Shown here in pieces: positions 36,215-46,999 of a DNA stretch of 64,000 nucleotides (positions within the stretch are counted from its first letter, which is position 1; each line of letters starts with the position of its first letter). Both the position numbers and the translations under genes were made by a program. The stretch covers positions 8,418,497 to 8,482,496 of the forward strand of contig CM055188.1 in NCBI GenBank assembly GCA_029224185.1, written 5' to 3'. This DNA comes from Karalla daura. Its lineage: Eukaryota > Chordata > Actinopteri > Chaetodontiformes > Leiognathidae. Under the pieces are notes generated by a model that saw only the letters and a list, made by a program, of their open reading frames with translations, ran no database searches and was not told the origin of the DNA.

Positions 36215-37085
36215 GTGTTTTAAAATGTATACATTTATATTCGTAACCTGTTATATTTAATAAAAATGTTTTTTTTTGTACATTCTACATTCTTTTCCCT
36301 GTGGACGCAGCCACGTAGCGGCAGAGGATGGTGACACAAACGGTAACCGAGGTAGTGACAAGGGATGATGACGCAACGGTAACTAAGGGGTGTCCCATTT
36401 CTTAGGGGAACATTCCTTACCCCTAGCCCTTTCAGATCGGTATCGAGGGGCAAGATAAAGACATAGATTAAGGGGTAGGGGAAGATGAAAGGGTACACTG
36501 TTAACCCGAAAGTTCTTTCTATGCAAACATGTTAAGTTAATACCACTTATAGAAATTTGTTTTATTGCATAACTTAAACAGTATGAGAATATGTGGTTGG
36601 GAGAGTCATTGAGTGTACTAATTTTTGTACGTTTTGGATTTGCGTTTTCTACTTTGTCAAACGTCGAATAAAATACATAAGATGTGCTGCATTGTGTGGT
36701 CATTGGCAACTAAGAATTCAATTGGAATTTTCTTGTCCCAATAAATTTAATACATTCATATTATTAATAAAACTGGGATTTCAAGTGTATTCAACTTAAA
36801 AAAATCTGTTTTGCCTGTAGACTTCACAATTATTTTTGATTGTTGATTACTTAAACCAATTAGGTATACATAGCTTAAAACTTAATTCTGACTATTGATC
36901 ATTTATAGGTGACTAAACTTAAAATGATTTTCTCTATTGTCAGTTACTTAAACTATTTGAGGCACTCACTTGATGCAAACAGTTTAAGTACTATCAACTA
37001 ACAACCGGGTTTACAGTGTCTGGGCAGTGTCTGACATAAAACCGGGACCAGAAGGGAAAAGGAGTTCCCAATGCCTTCCATCTGA
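36215..37085 (+). repeat. Left arm of a widely spaced inverted repeat
   Basis: The arm shares, in inverted orientation with 39850-40118, 'GTAACCTGTTATATTTAA', a poly(T) block, 'GGGGTGTCCCATTT', 'ACCCCTAGCCCT', 'TAAGGGGTAGGGGAAG' and, beyond a later insert, 'TCTGGGCA' and 'ATAAAACC'. The GGGGTGTCCC/CCCCTA words resemble termini of Harbinger or Kolobok-like elements. It begins about 50 bases after the stop of the Myb/SANT-like ORF, so it may be that element's 3' end. Confidence 0.6.
36496..37018. mobile_element. 523 bp nonautonomous DNA transposon (MITE)
   Basis: The ends are imperfect inverted repeats: CACTGTTAACCCG at 36496 and CGGGTTTACAGTG ending at 37018, one mismatch. The flanks are TA on the left and TC on the right, compatible with a mutated TA target duplication of Tc1/mariner type. 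The interior is AT-rich with AACTTAAA-type words. It interrupts the left arm of the inverted repeat: sequence on both sides aligns without it to the right arm. Confidence 0.6.
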
Positions 37086-37261
37086 CCTGCTATATCATAG
37101 CTCTTGGTAAGTAGGTCATCTTGATCTAGACCATACTGGTCAGCATGCTTTATGTCAACCAAAGCCCTACAGCTACTTGGCAGGTAAAGGAAAGCTTTGT
37201 ACCCAGTCAGTACCTCTGAAGTCCACTGATATATGGCACAGAAGGTAAAGCCTTAAATACA

Positions 37262-38875
37262 GGTTTTTGCGGGGCATGTTTTCCAGTCTAGTTTTAGGAT
37301 GAATCATAACGCTGAGACTGCACTGGTTAAAGTTACTAACGACCTCCTTATTGTGTCCAATTGCGTCAACTCTTGTCTTGTTATTTCTTAGTGCTGTTTC
37401 TGATACAGTTGACCACCAGATCTTACTGAGGAGAAAAATCTGGAATCACAGGCACTACTTGGTTCCAGTTACCAAAGTCAGTCAAATTAATCTATGCCTG
37501 GTACATTTCTATTCACTTTATATATGCTCGCTCTATTAGGATATTAAGGCCTGACTGACCCAGAACTCCATTTTCCTGGATTCTGAAAAAAATGAGTGCT
37601 CATAGTTCCAAAACATTAGGTGTTTTGGAACTATGAGCACTCATTTTTTCTAACTTCTAAATGTGATGTCATAGCACTACAAAATAGTTTTACTACTGCT
37701 CCTGGCACCGCCGTAAAACCTAGGTAAGAAACATTCATTTAGCCATTTAGTTCTCACTCAAACCATATCTCAAGGACTACCTACTTTCACCTCTGCAATA
37801 TTGCTAAAATTAGGCATTTATTCCCATTCCGTGTAGCAGAAGAGCTACTCCATGCCTTTGTTGCTTTCAGGCTGGCTACTCCAACTCTCCACTGGCTGGA
37901 TGCTCTAACAGGTCACTGAGAACTTTGCAGCTCATTCAGAACAAAGCAGCTCATGTCCTGACAAAAACTAGAAAGAGAGATCATGTATCTCCCATTCTGG
38001 CCTCTTTGCACTGGCTTCCTATACCATTCAGAATTCAGATCAAAATCCCTCTATAAAGCTTTTCATGGTCTGGCACGCTCCTATAAGCTGATAAGACTGC
38101 ACTATCCCACTAGGACACTCCATTCTTTAAATGCAGGCCTCCTTGTGATTCCAAGAATCTTTAAGTCTAGATTTTGAGCCAGAGACTTCAGCTACCAAGG
38201 CCCTCTCCTGTGGAACCATCTACCAGTCTCAGCCCAGGGGGCAGAAACCCTCTCTACCTTCAAGAGTATGCTAAAAACCCTCCTTTTAGACAAAGCCTAC
38301 AAGTAGATCTTAAATCTTAGATGCTGTAGTTTGAGACTGCCATGGCTCCCCCAGATACATTGAGCTCTATCTTCTGCTTTCTCTTTGTGGGTGTGGATCA
38401 GGCACATGTTCCCTCTGTCTCTCCTCATCTATCCTCCATCTCCTTCCTCCTCTATATTCTTACTCCCTGATTGTACAGGACTAACATTTTGGACCATGGA
38501 TCCCATGTCCTGGGGTTTTTGTGCTTTCTCCTCTTCCCGACCCCATAGATGCTGAGTTGAATCCAAGTCTGTCCCTCACCATGCCTCTTCCTGCTGCTTT
38601 CTCATATGAACTCATCTTACCTCCAAACCAAAATCTAAATTGCTAGCTATGAATCTATCTATCTCTGTATACTGTTTGTCTCTCGACCAGAGGTTTCTCC
38701 ATATTTTTTTCAGGATTTTTCTTGGGAGTCGTTCCTCAGCCTTTGTGAGAGTCTACAGGCTGGGGGTGTTCATTATGACACTTCTCTGTATATATTGTTG
38801 CTCACTTTGTAAAGTGCCTTGAGATAATGTCTGTTATAAAGTGCCACTCAAAATGAATGAGGTTTAGTTGGGTTG
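37262..38875 (+). mobile_element. L2-like LINE: partial RT, C-terminal domain and 3' UTR
   Basis: The RT fragment reads 'FQSSFRMNHNAETALVKV' and 'NDLLIVS', then shifts frame to 'LFLSAVSDTVDHQILL' (37274-37432). The C-terminal part reads 'LRTLQLIQNKAAHVLTKT', 'ILASLHWLPIPFRIQIKI', 'YKAFHGLARSYK', 'LNAGLLVIP' and 'SAQGAETLSTFKSMLKTLL'-like pieces (about 37915-38305) in several frames. The 3' UTR follows and ends in 'TTTGTAAAGTGCCTTGAGAT' and 'TATAAAGTGCC' at 38806-38850. The catalytic centre is absent and a 29 bp hairpin sits in the gap between the two parts. The same 3' UTR reappears at 63575-64000. Confidence 0.88.
37587..37649. repeat. Perfect 29 bp stem-loop with 5-base loop
   Basis: Arms 37587-37615 and 37621-37649 are exact reverse complements around TTAGG; core 'TGAGTGCTCATAGTTCCAAA'. 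It lies inside the eroded LINE. A perfect stem in old sequence suggests recent origin by template switching or a young foldback insertion. Confidence 0.9.
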
Positions 38876-39849
38876 AGTGTCAAGTATCTTTCGCCTTGGT
38901 AAGAAATTGCTGTTAAACAAACTCATCATACGCTCATTGTGGTAACTCAGGCTAATTTACTAGACTTACACACAGTGCAACTCAATATTCTCTACTCTTA
39001 TATCTTTCTGGGTACCGATTGCCTCTTGTCAATTTTTTTTTTTCCTTACTCCACAATCTCCAGTTATTTGTTTCATTACAGCGATCCTTAATCACTGAGT
39101 TCTAAAAAGTTGATTGATCCACGCGAAGATGGATATATGTAAGTAAGTAAGTAACTGAATAAATAAATAAATGAATGATGAATGAAATGAATTGTTTTTA
39201 ACATCCTTTGAAAAACAAATATAATATTAGCATCTGGACAACATTGATATGGTAAAAATTCAATGGAGTAAATAATTAATTGAATAAACAAGCAATTTCC
39301 AGCAAAACCACATTATGGACACCACACACTCTCCCTAGTACACCAAAAAACAGCTCATGCACACTGGAGATCAATACCAATAGGCCCCCATGGAGGAAAA
39401 GCAAAAACAGCACACCACAAAGAGAGATCGATTGTCCCCCAGGAGCTTCTGAAACCTCTTTCCTGTTTTATATGTCTTCCTGCACAACTTTTCTGCCATA
39501 CAAATGCAAGCAAATGGAACTGGCTGGATGGAGTGAGGGAAAGTAGACCTGACTGCTCATCCAGTCAATCTTTGCATCAAATTAACCATCACATTGTTGG
39601 ATTCTCATCCTTGCCTTAGGATTTAACGGTTGAGTGGGTCAAGGCTGGACACTGTGTCAGTGCCTTTTTATAATTTATGTTAGTGACAGTAAACTGAAAC
39701 TAGTACATACGTTAAGATTGACTAAATTAATTGTTAATCCATTCATTAGTTTTAGTTATTAGTTGTGTGATACCAACAAGGGGACCAACTGTCACTGCAT
39801 TTTACTCATTTATACAAGGTAACACGGGAACATCCAATGCCGTTTATGT
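38876..39849. other. Stretch without genes, with tetranucleotide tract
   Basis: A (GTAA)n(AATA)n(GAAT)n tract lies at 39139-39190. An 88-codon frame at 39280-39546 has no recognisable domain. This lies between the arms of the inverted repeat. Confidence 0.55.
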
Positions 39850-40118
39850 GTAACTGGTTTTATCTCAAACCCTTCAAACGACAGGAGTCAATGCCCAGAC
39901 ATAGGCTATGTCTTGTCTTCCCCTACCCCTTAATCTACGTCTTTGTCTTGCCCGTCGATAGTGAATTGAGAGGGCTAGGGGTGAGATGGTCCCCCTACAA
40001 AATGGGACACCCCTCCTTTATATAGAAAATGCATTGCTCAGCTGTAGCAATGAATATAAAATATACATACAAAAAAACATTTTTTAAATATAACAGGTTA
40101 CAGATATAAATGTATATG
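39850..40118 (-). repeat. Right arm of the widely spaced inverted repeat
   Basis: Read on the minus strand it matches the left arm (36215-37085) with a different central filler and without the MITE. The last shared block is the poly(T) and 'GTTATATTTAA' segment at 40070-40110. Confidence 0.6.
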
Positions 40119-40719
40119 TCACTCAATCAAGAGCATTAACCCTAACAAGCACACCTGATGCAGCCATACATTGGTCTGCTACCAATACTGTCTGGTCACA
40201 AGCTTATTAAGAGACAGCATATTGTATTGTGAATTATACAGAGCTGTATACCCCAACTTCCGCTGGAGCCATGAACGACATGTTACAGCTGTGAAGCAGT
40301 CGCTGCAGCTAATCGCTGCCATTATAATAAAAGAGTTTCTGGCTGCGCTAACACACCTGGTTGAGACTGATGCTTATCAGAGGACAATGCTAAAACACAT
40401 TGCAGTTGTAATGCGTCGCTGGTGCTTCCAGTGGAATTACATTATATGAATAATGGAATTCATAGAGTAACATTTGTGTTACCAATGTGGCACACACTTT
40501 ATACAGTTTAATACCGTCAAGCTGAGAGGCAACCTTGTCACCTATCACAGCAGTTGTGCATAATTCAATTAATTAATTGATTCCTACGAATACAGAGAGT
40601 AGTATATTTATGGGTATAACTTTAATTAACATGTAAATGAAAAGAGTGTGCAAAAGGGAGATGAGCAGGAAGGAATTTGTTCTCAACAAAATCAAACTAG
40701 ACCTATGCATTCATCACCG
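40119..40719. other. Stretch without recognised genes
   Basis: A 92-codon frame at 40171-40449 (+) is alanine/leucine-rich at its centre but matches no family I know. Confidence 0.5.
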
Positions 40720-41045
40720 AATGGATATATCCCCGAACACCCCGAGGCATGATTGAACAATCCATGTTGCTTCATTTGCAAGTATGACATCAATCAACCT
40801 GGAGACATAAGCACATATATAATTTTTCAACTATAGCACTGCCCCTTGTGGCCAAACAAACAATCCGAAATGTGTGAGTCAGTCAAATCAGTTCTTCCTC
40901 TATGAGTGATGAATCTGTCTGCCAAATATCAAAATTCAAATCCAAATGGTGTTCAAGTTATCGAACACGAAAAACATGCGACGGTGGCAGCAGTCGGGAC
41001 AAAACCATAATATCACCAACACTTCACGTTCGGGGATATAATTAC
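40720..41045 (+). repeat. Direct repeat, copy 1
   Basis: This 326 bp segment recurs at 41751-42075 in the same orientation, alike at roughly four bases in five by eye. Shared words include 'AGGCATGATTGAACAATCC', 'CTGCCCCTTGTGGCCAA', 'ATGAGTGATGAATCT' and 'CTGCCAAATATCAAAATTC'. The ends are not TG...CA, so it is not an obvious LTR. Confidence 0.85.
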
Positions 41046-41750
41046 ACCAACAGAGATATGTATTCCTCCATGCAGTTTTCATGTTTCAATGTCATGGACA
41101 CATTCACCATCACTACAAGAGTAAACCTCACGACAATCTCAGATACGTTTTTTACATTTAATTGAGGCAAAATGATTTCCCTTTCAAAACCGTAATCTTT
41201 TCAGTGTTATCCTTCTTACCAACCTGGATCACTTCTCTGCCACAAGTATCACTTGGAGGATTGACTATGTCAAATGTCTATGTCACCTCTGACTAGAGGA
41301 ATACAGCCAACACTTCCATGATGTATGATGTATGCAGAGTTGTACCCCTCTCTCATTCCCCCCGTCACATTCCCTGCCGGAATGCACCTCATAGGGTGGA
41401 AATTAGTCTACTGGTTAGCATATAGCCTAATCTCATCTGATGGCACCTGAACTAATCTGTCTCCATGTCTCACTTGTGGATGTAATAATACATCTATGGT
41501 CTCACTGCGCTCCTCTGTCTGTCAGAAGTGCAACAGATCATTGGCAAGTGTACAGATTGTATGTATGTCTTTGTAGTTTTCATGCCCCAGTTTTTGGCTA
41601 CAGCCCAATCTTTTCATATCATCACATGTTCGTGGTAATATTGAGGCACTCCACTGTAATACAGAGGCATTTTTATTATTATTGTGATGTTATATACTAC
41701 AGATAATGATACTGGTATATCTTACAATATATATAGCCCACATCGAATGC
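41046..41750. other. Spacer between the direct repeats
   Basis: 705 bp with only short frames. No transposase or pol similarity was seen. Confidence 0.55.
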
Positions 41751-42075
41751 AATGGATATATCCCAAAATGCCCCAAGGCATGATTGAACAATCCATGTTG
41801 ATTCATTTGCATCAAGTTTGACTCGGCCAAATAGTTCTGGAGATATAAGCACAAATGTAATTTTTCAAGCAAAATACTGCCCCTTGTGGCCAACCTGCGA
41901 TTAGAAATGCGTGAAAATCAAATCAGTTCTTTCCCTATGAGTGATGAATCTCTCTGCCAAATATCAAAATTCAAAACCAAATGGTGCTTGAGTTACCATG
42001 TTAACACGAAAAGCATGCTGCTTTCTATCCAAAACCATAATATCCCGGTACTTCACGTTTAGGGATATAATAATA
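41751..42075 (+). repeat. Direct repeat, copy 2
   Basis: Second copy of the 40720-41045 segment at an offset of 1031 bp. The 'GGGGATATAAT' or 'AGGGATATAAT' word closes both copies. Confidence 0.85.
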
Positions 42076-42202
42076 AGACATAATGTATTAAAACTATGTA
42101 ACTCCATCAAATTATCAGTGACATTTTTGTGCCATTGCGGTAGGAACAGTAGGCTACATACAGGTTTTTTACAGCTTTTTTTTAATTGCATAATTTAGTG
42201 AC

Positions 42203-42400
42203 AGTTATAGCCTGAGGGTTAAGAAGTCAGCTTGTAAGTGGAGGTGTTCATTCCATAAATCACGGTGGGTAGAATGGAGGAAGAAGGAACTTGCCCCTTT
42301 TTTACTACCATCCCGAGGTTCCCTTGAAATAGGCCCTTAACATGACCTGCTCCACTGGGGCAGCTTGTAGCCTGGGCGGTTTCCAGGAGTGGATCTATGT
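42203..42400 (+). repeat. tRNA-derived SINE
   Basis: A tRNA-like head ('GGTTAAGAAGTCAGCTTGTA', 'GGAGGTGTTCATTCC') is followed by the body words 'GGTTCCCTTGAAATAGGCCC', 'TTAACATGACCTGCTCCA' and 'GGGGCAGCTTGTAGCCTGGG'. These correspond to the fish SINE pattern of 'CCCTTGAGCAAGG', 'TTAACCCC..CTGCTCC' and 'GGGCGCTG'. Confidence 0.65.
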
Positions 42401-43030
42401 GACTGTTTGTTCCTGCTAAAAACAGGAACAAATGCATGTACTTATGATGTGATGCACTTTCATTACCTTTACAAATGACCCTCATGGCTCTTAAAAAAAA
42501 GATTCATGAGAGAGTTTGTCTTTCTGAGGCAGGAGAATGGATATGAGCCACAGTCTCTTGTGTCAACATTGGACATTTCTTTAGCAATGTGCAAAGATAC
42601 AGTTAGTAATTTAAGAAAATGTCATCCATTTTGTGCTGATGGACAAACAAGCTCTTGTATGCTCCTGGATGGTAGGATGAATCCATCTGTTCCTCACAAC
42701 TGCATTGTATCAATTGTATCACTGTAAAAGTCCTTTCTATTAAAATATCATAGCCTTAATAATTAAAGGCTGGATATATTGCGATAAGCTGAAGTTGTTA
42801 AATGTATAGAAAATGTAATATTATCGGCTCTCTCATCCTCTCAAAGCATAGCACACCATCGCAGAAGATATCTAGGAATGACACTTTGAGCTGCTGGAAT
42901 TTTTTGTCAAGTGACAGCAATAAATTGATAGAGGCCCTGACAACTTATTACAATGCATGTCATCGCATTGCCCCATTCACCAACATCACATTCCTTCAAG
43001 ATGATCCTCCTTAGAGGATCATCTTTTTTC
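42401..43030. other. Stretch without recognised genes
   Basis: Two 70-codon frames at 42506-43014 (+) carry no known motif. The second runs into the hairpin at 42998. Confidence 0.5.
42998..43025. repeat. Perfect 12 bp stem-loop followed by a T run
   Basis: Arms AAGATGATCCTC and GAGGATCATCTT around a four-base loop, then TTTTTC. It looks like an intrinsic terminator but in a vertebrate intron this is only a shape; it lacks the histone 3' stem-loop sequence. Confidence 0.8.
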
Positions 43031-44867
43031 ACCAAAAGCCAATTTTGCAATTATTTTTTATCATATCATATTTGGCCTTGAATAGTGTGGGTCCTTCTGA
43101 CTTAGTGTCATTACAGACACTTGTTGTCTTCTAAGAACCACTCTTTGCAATAGCACTTGAATGTAGAGAAAGCAATAGCTGCTTTCCTACTTTGAAAGAT
43201 TAATAACTGTCAGTCAGACAAGACTCAGCAGTCGTAGATGAATTTATTACCTAATGAGAGTTACTAATGAGACTCAGAAAATTGAAAGTCTCAAAGTGAA
43301 GAGAAAGATCATCTCTACCATTGATACAGTATTACATTACTCACTGATTGAGGAATAAAGCACACAACAAAAGGATACAAATGCAAAGCTAAAACAGATT
43401 CAGTATCATATTGAGGCATTCATTTTTGGTTGTACAAGTGGATTTGTCAGCCTTTTCCATTTTCGGGTGGAAGTGGGAGATTATACCGGGTAAAATTCAC
43501 CATTTTCCATTTCTTAGTAGTACTGAGCTTCTGTGTTTAACCATATAAATGGGACCATGACCAGTCAGAGGCAATTCTCTGTTGACTCAAAGAATAGTGC
43601 AACTGTGACACTGCTTCCATCTCTCTCTGGTTGACTAACACAGGCTAAGCATTGTGATACAGATCTGGATACAGGTCAGTGCAGGTAGCATCCAACTGTT
43701 TTATTTTAAATCCCCCAGCCCTGCTCTGTTGGTGTGTTGTATTAAACTTGCCCTCACTTCTCTGTATGCCGTGTGTATTTTTGTATGTTTGTGGGTGGGA
43801 GTGTGGGAGTGTGCCTGTCCAGGCATGGGGAGGGTCATGTTTTCACTTCATGTGAACATTCATGTTTCGATGTCTCTGTGCACGTAAGTGTGTATGCCAT
43901 TTCATTGTGATGAAGCCTTCACTCCCAAAGGGATAGTAGGATTGTCCAGATAAATCATCCTCAGCTGTGTAGCCACACCACACACCACACACAGGGGGAA
44001 AAAAAAGAAAGGGAAGTAGAGAAAAAAGAGATACAAAAACCAAGCTACTAAAACATAAACAAGTAAACAAGTGAATAAAAAACAACAACAAAAAAAAACG
44101 GGATGAAAGGGACCGAGAAATTTTAAGTGCAATGTATGATCAGCACTTCCTATGTGTTGCTGAGCTCTCAGACAGGGATATCTATACTAGGCTCAGAGTG
44201 CAAGCAGAGGGAACAAGAAATGAGGAGATGGGCAGACAGCTGCAAGCCGTATTGTTGAAGCCTCGGGTAAAAGAAGACAGTCCCCACGATGCCTTGAACA
44301 TGTAATCAAGCCAACCAAAGCCAGATGACTCCTTGCTCTACTACCCCCTCTTTTTCCATCTCCAGCTGTCTCTCAGTAAAACCTGTTAATGCACACACAG
44401 TGGGTCTATGTACACATCGACTCATGTATGTGGAAAGCCTTGGCATGCTCACCTGAAGGATTATATCCCCATATAGGATAGTGCTACCTGGTGTCCATGT
44501 CCCAGTGTGGCTGGAATAAGGACATGGTACGCCAGATGTTAGCTAAGTCTTTAATGCTGAACCCGTCATCCTGAGCAGGGCTGCTGATTAGAGTTCAGCA
44601 ATGCCTCCTGTCCTCATGTAATAATGCACTGACCCCTTTGCCCGGACACCCCGGTCTGGCCTGCTCTGACCAACAGCAGATGGCTGAGAGTGAAGTTCAT
44701 TTCAGTGCACTTCCTATCACAATATCAGGGGGTTGTTTCACTGCACAGAAAGTTAAAATGAATCTAGTTCACTAGGGCTGCAAGAAGGAAAGAGTAAGAG
44801 CAGAGCATTCAATACAGAGCCAGTAGAGTTAAACAAGTCAGCTAAGTCTATTGATTTTGAGGCTTAC
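43031..44867. other. Intronic stretch upstream of the intron's 5' end
   Basis: No gene recognised. The sequence nearest the exon (44270-44860) is even in composition and may include conserved intronic signals. Confidence 0.5.
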
Positions 44868-44989
44868 CGGACGGTTGACTGGTACACAAGGTCTTCACGC
44901 CTTCTGTAGTCCTCCATGTGAGAGTAATTGGTATTAAACATAGCATCATAGGTGAAGATTTTCTGCTTGATAGTTCCTCCATCTGTGAC
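44868..44989 (-). CDS. igsf21: IGSF21 exon, middle of first Ig domain (probably exon 3)
   Basis: The 122 bp exon is bounded on the minus strand by a CTGCAG acceptor (44992-44990 for CAG) and a GTAAGC donor at 44867. It encodes 40 codons plus two bases: 'VTDGGTIKQKIFTYDAMF', 'NTNYSHMEDYRRREDLV' and 'YQSTV' followed by CG. The split Arg codon is completed by G at 26290. The segment corresponds to the C'-E strands of the N-terminal V-type Ig domain. An N-Y-S sequon is a potential N-glycosylation site. Conservation with the vertebrate protein is nearly complete, with conservative changes only. The preceding exon, which should end in a Trp-Tyr-Arg string, was searched for on the minus strand up to 64000 and not found. 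Confidence 0.94.
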
Positions 44990-44994
44990 CTGCA

Positions 44995-46150
44995 GTGCAA
45001 AAAGAGAGCATTAAGAAGATGATTTCTCTGATGATAGATAGAAGAAGACTTCTTATTTTGCCCCTGCAGCTCCACCTATGCATAAACTGTTGACCCATGG
45101 CCTGGAACGTGGATGGCATGACCGCCTGGTTACCCCATTGATTACTTTTGCAGCTTTGATAAGTCCATTCCTCATAATGTCTAAAATGTAAGGGACTGAA
45201 AACCTGCTGACATGATAGCATCAGCAAGACAGTCTCTTAAGCAGCTGCCAGGATGTGTTTGTGCACATGGTTAAGTCTTAATGAAGACTGACACAGTGCA
45301 GTGTTATGTATGTGTCAAGCAGTCTGCTTTTTGCAACAGTAATGACTTGTGAAGAGGTACTGCAGAGGTAGGTGGATAAGATATTCAAAACACTGGTCAT
45401 ATCTTTTTTCTTGATTCGCATGGTAGCTGATGGAGTAGTTCTTCCCTTTGTAATATTCGCAGGAGTGTTAAAGTCACTTAGCATTTGAATGACTGTGATT
45501 TCTCCTCTCCTCAGAAGCCACAGACAGCCATAAAGGAAAAAAGGTGACAGGATTTTAATGGAGCCACTAATGCTGCTTTGAAGACGGAAATTGTTGGTGG
45601 GCTAGAGATCCTTCTTATGTCTGTCACTATCATTCAGATCCAATCCAATCCCTTCAGCAAGGTAAACAATGTCAAAGTATTTCATGATATGTCTCTATAA
45701 TATATAATGTACACATGGTTCAATGAAGAGACAATGCTAAATTGTATTTTGTGAGCAAACAATTGATCCTTGTGAATGCGATGTAACTCACTTAACCCCT
45801 TGCCTCTGAAGAAAATACAATGCCTCTTGTACAATGCTCCTGCTGCTAAGTAGTACAGTGCACGGAGAGTTACAACTGAGCAACCAAAAGCAGGGACATG
45901 GAAAAAATTTACCTGTGTCATCTATAATGAATAAGAATCAAACATTTGGATATTTTCACAGATTTCAAATATTTGTTTTAATGTGTGATTTAAAATGTGT
46001 GATTTTTCTTTGTGGAGTATTGTAGCCATTTCTGTGTTTTTGAAGCCACTATGCATAGCCAGTATGCAAATGCACAATATGTCACTGCAATGCAATCCAT
46101 AGATTTATTTGGCCGATCATCCAAATTCTTGTCTCTTTCCTCATTATCAG
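44995..46150. other. Intronic stretch without genes
   Basis: Only short frames without motifs. Confidence 0.55.
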
Positions 46151-46154
46151 TTAC

Positions 46155-46990
46155 TTATCCAGGTCTGGATCACAGAGGCAGCAGTCTGAAAAGAGGTCAG
46201 CATGTTTCCATCTACCTGGGGAGGCATCTGGAACACATCCTGGTCAGCTGCCCAAACCAACTAAGCTGGCTCATCACAATTTGGAAAGCCCCTGTGAGCC
46301 CCTCCAAGATAGCTGAACTCTTCACCTTATCTCTAACCCCCATATTCCACTGGATACGTGAGTGCCACCTTACAGCTGTGATGTGGTAAATGCCAACTTA
46401 TTTTCCATTTAAAATCAATGAGAGCTCTCCCACTGAGAGCGGCTCAGCTACCTCTGTGATGTGTCCAGCCGCAGCTTGCTTCTCCAGAGCGTGCTGGGAA
46501 GGGTAGCAAGTCTATATGTTGCGGGTAAGCTCAACCGAATCGGATCGCACCAGAGAGAAAGGTGTCATTTTGGCATCTGAATAAACTTCTGTCAAACTTC
46601 AAAATAAACCAATGCAAAGCTCCTAAAAATTAGAGTGATCAGATGTTCCAGTTAAAACTGTCCTCAAAAATGTCCCCGATTTGTATGGAAAAGAAAAAAA
46701 AGTTTGGGTCGGGTCAGATCCGAGGCAGTAGCAGCCTCTCCCTTAACCGAAACCACAGGATTGAGCGTTCTCATGATATTGCGTGAAACATGCAAACATG
46801 GGACCTTTTACATAACTGTATTGCTGCTGTGCTGTAGCACGCAGCTATAAAGTATCCAGTGGAATATCGGGGTAAAGCTGAGACTAGCCACACTGCAGAG
46901 AAAACTCATTTCAGCCACTTGCATTCACAGTCTTGTTTTTTCATTTATAACCCATAGCTCATGACCATAGGCAAAGTTTGTGAAGAAGAC
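46155..46990 (-). mobile_element. RTE/Rex-like LINE fragment split by a MITE
   Basis: On the minus strand the first piece (46985-46876) reads 'YGHELWVINEKTRL', a stop, 'MQVAEMSFLCSVASLS'. After the MITE the second piece (46333-46155) reads 'MSQLSWFGQLTRMCS' and ends near 'LLPL' and 'RPG'. This order (AAEMxFLRR, then RSQLRWFGHLVRM, then LLPPRPDPG) is the RT C-terminus of an RTE-type fish LINE. A further small deletion lies before the end. Confidence 0.82.
46337..46872. mobile_element. 536 bp Harbinger-type MITE with TAA target duplication
   Basis: Terminal inverted repeats of 21 bp lie at 46337-46357 (CCCCCATATTCCACTGGATA...) and 46852-46872 with one mismatch. TAA flanks both sides (46334-46336 and 46873-46875), the 3 bp target duplication of PIF/Harbinger transposons. 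Removing the element and one TAA restores continuous LINE sequence, which proves the insertion. There is no ORF of note inside. Confidence 0.85.
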
Positions 46991-46999
46991 AAACTGCTA

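Larger units (their letters stand above)
26291..44867 (-). other. igsf21: igsf21 intron between the two exons (complete, 18577 bp)
   Basis: The intron runs on the minus strand from the GTAAGC donor at 44867 to the TTACAG acceptor ending at 26291. It carries the Myb/SANT-like transposon ORF, the L2-like LINE, the inverted pair and several small elements. The half nearer the acceptor (26.3-32.6 kb) is nearly free of recognisable transposons. Confidence 0.88.

Noticed and set aside
40720..42075. LTR pair of a small retroelement
   Set aside because: No TG...CA ends, no primer-binding site or polypurine tract and no coding remnant between the copies.
42998..43030. Histone mRNA 3' stem-loop or bacterial terminator
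   Set aside because: Stem sequence does not match the histone consensus, and nothing bacterial is present.
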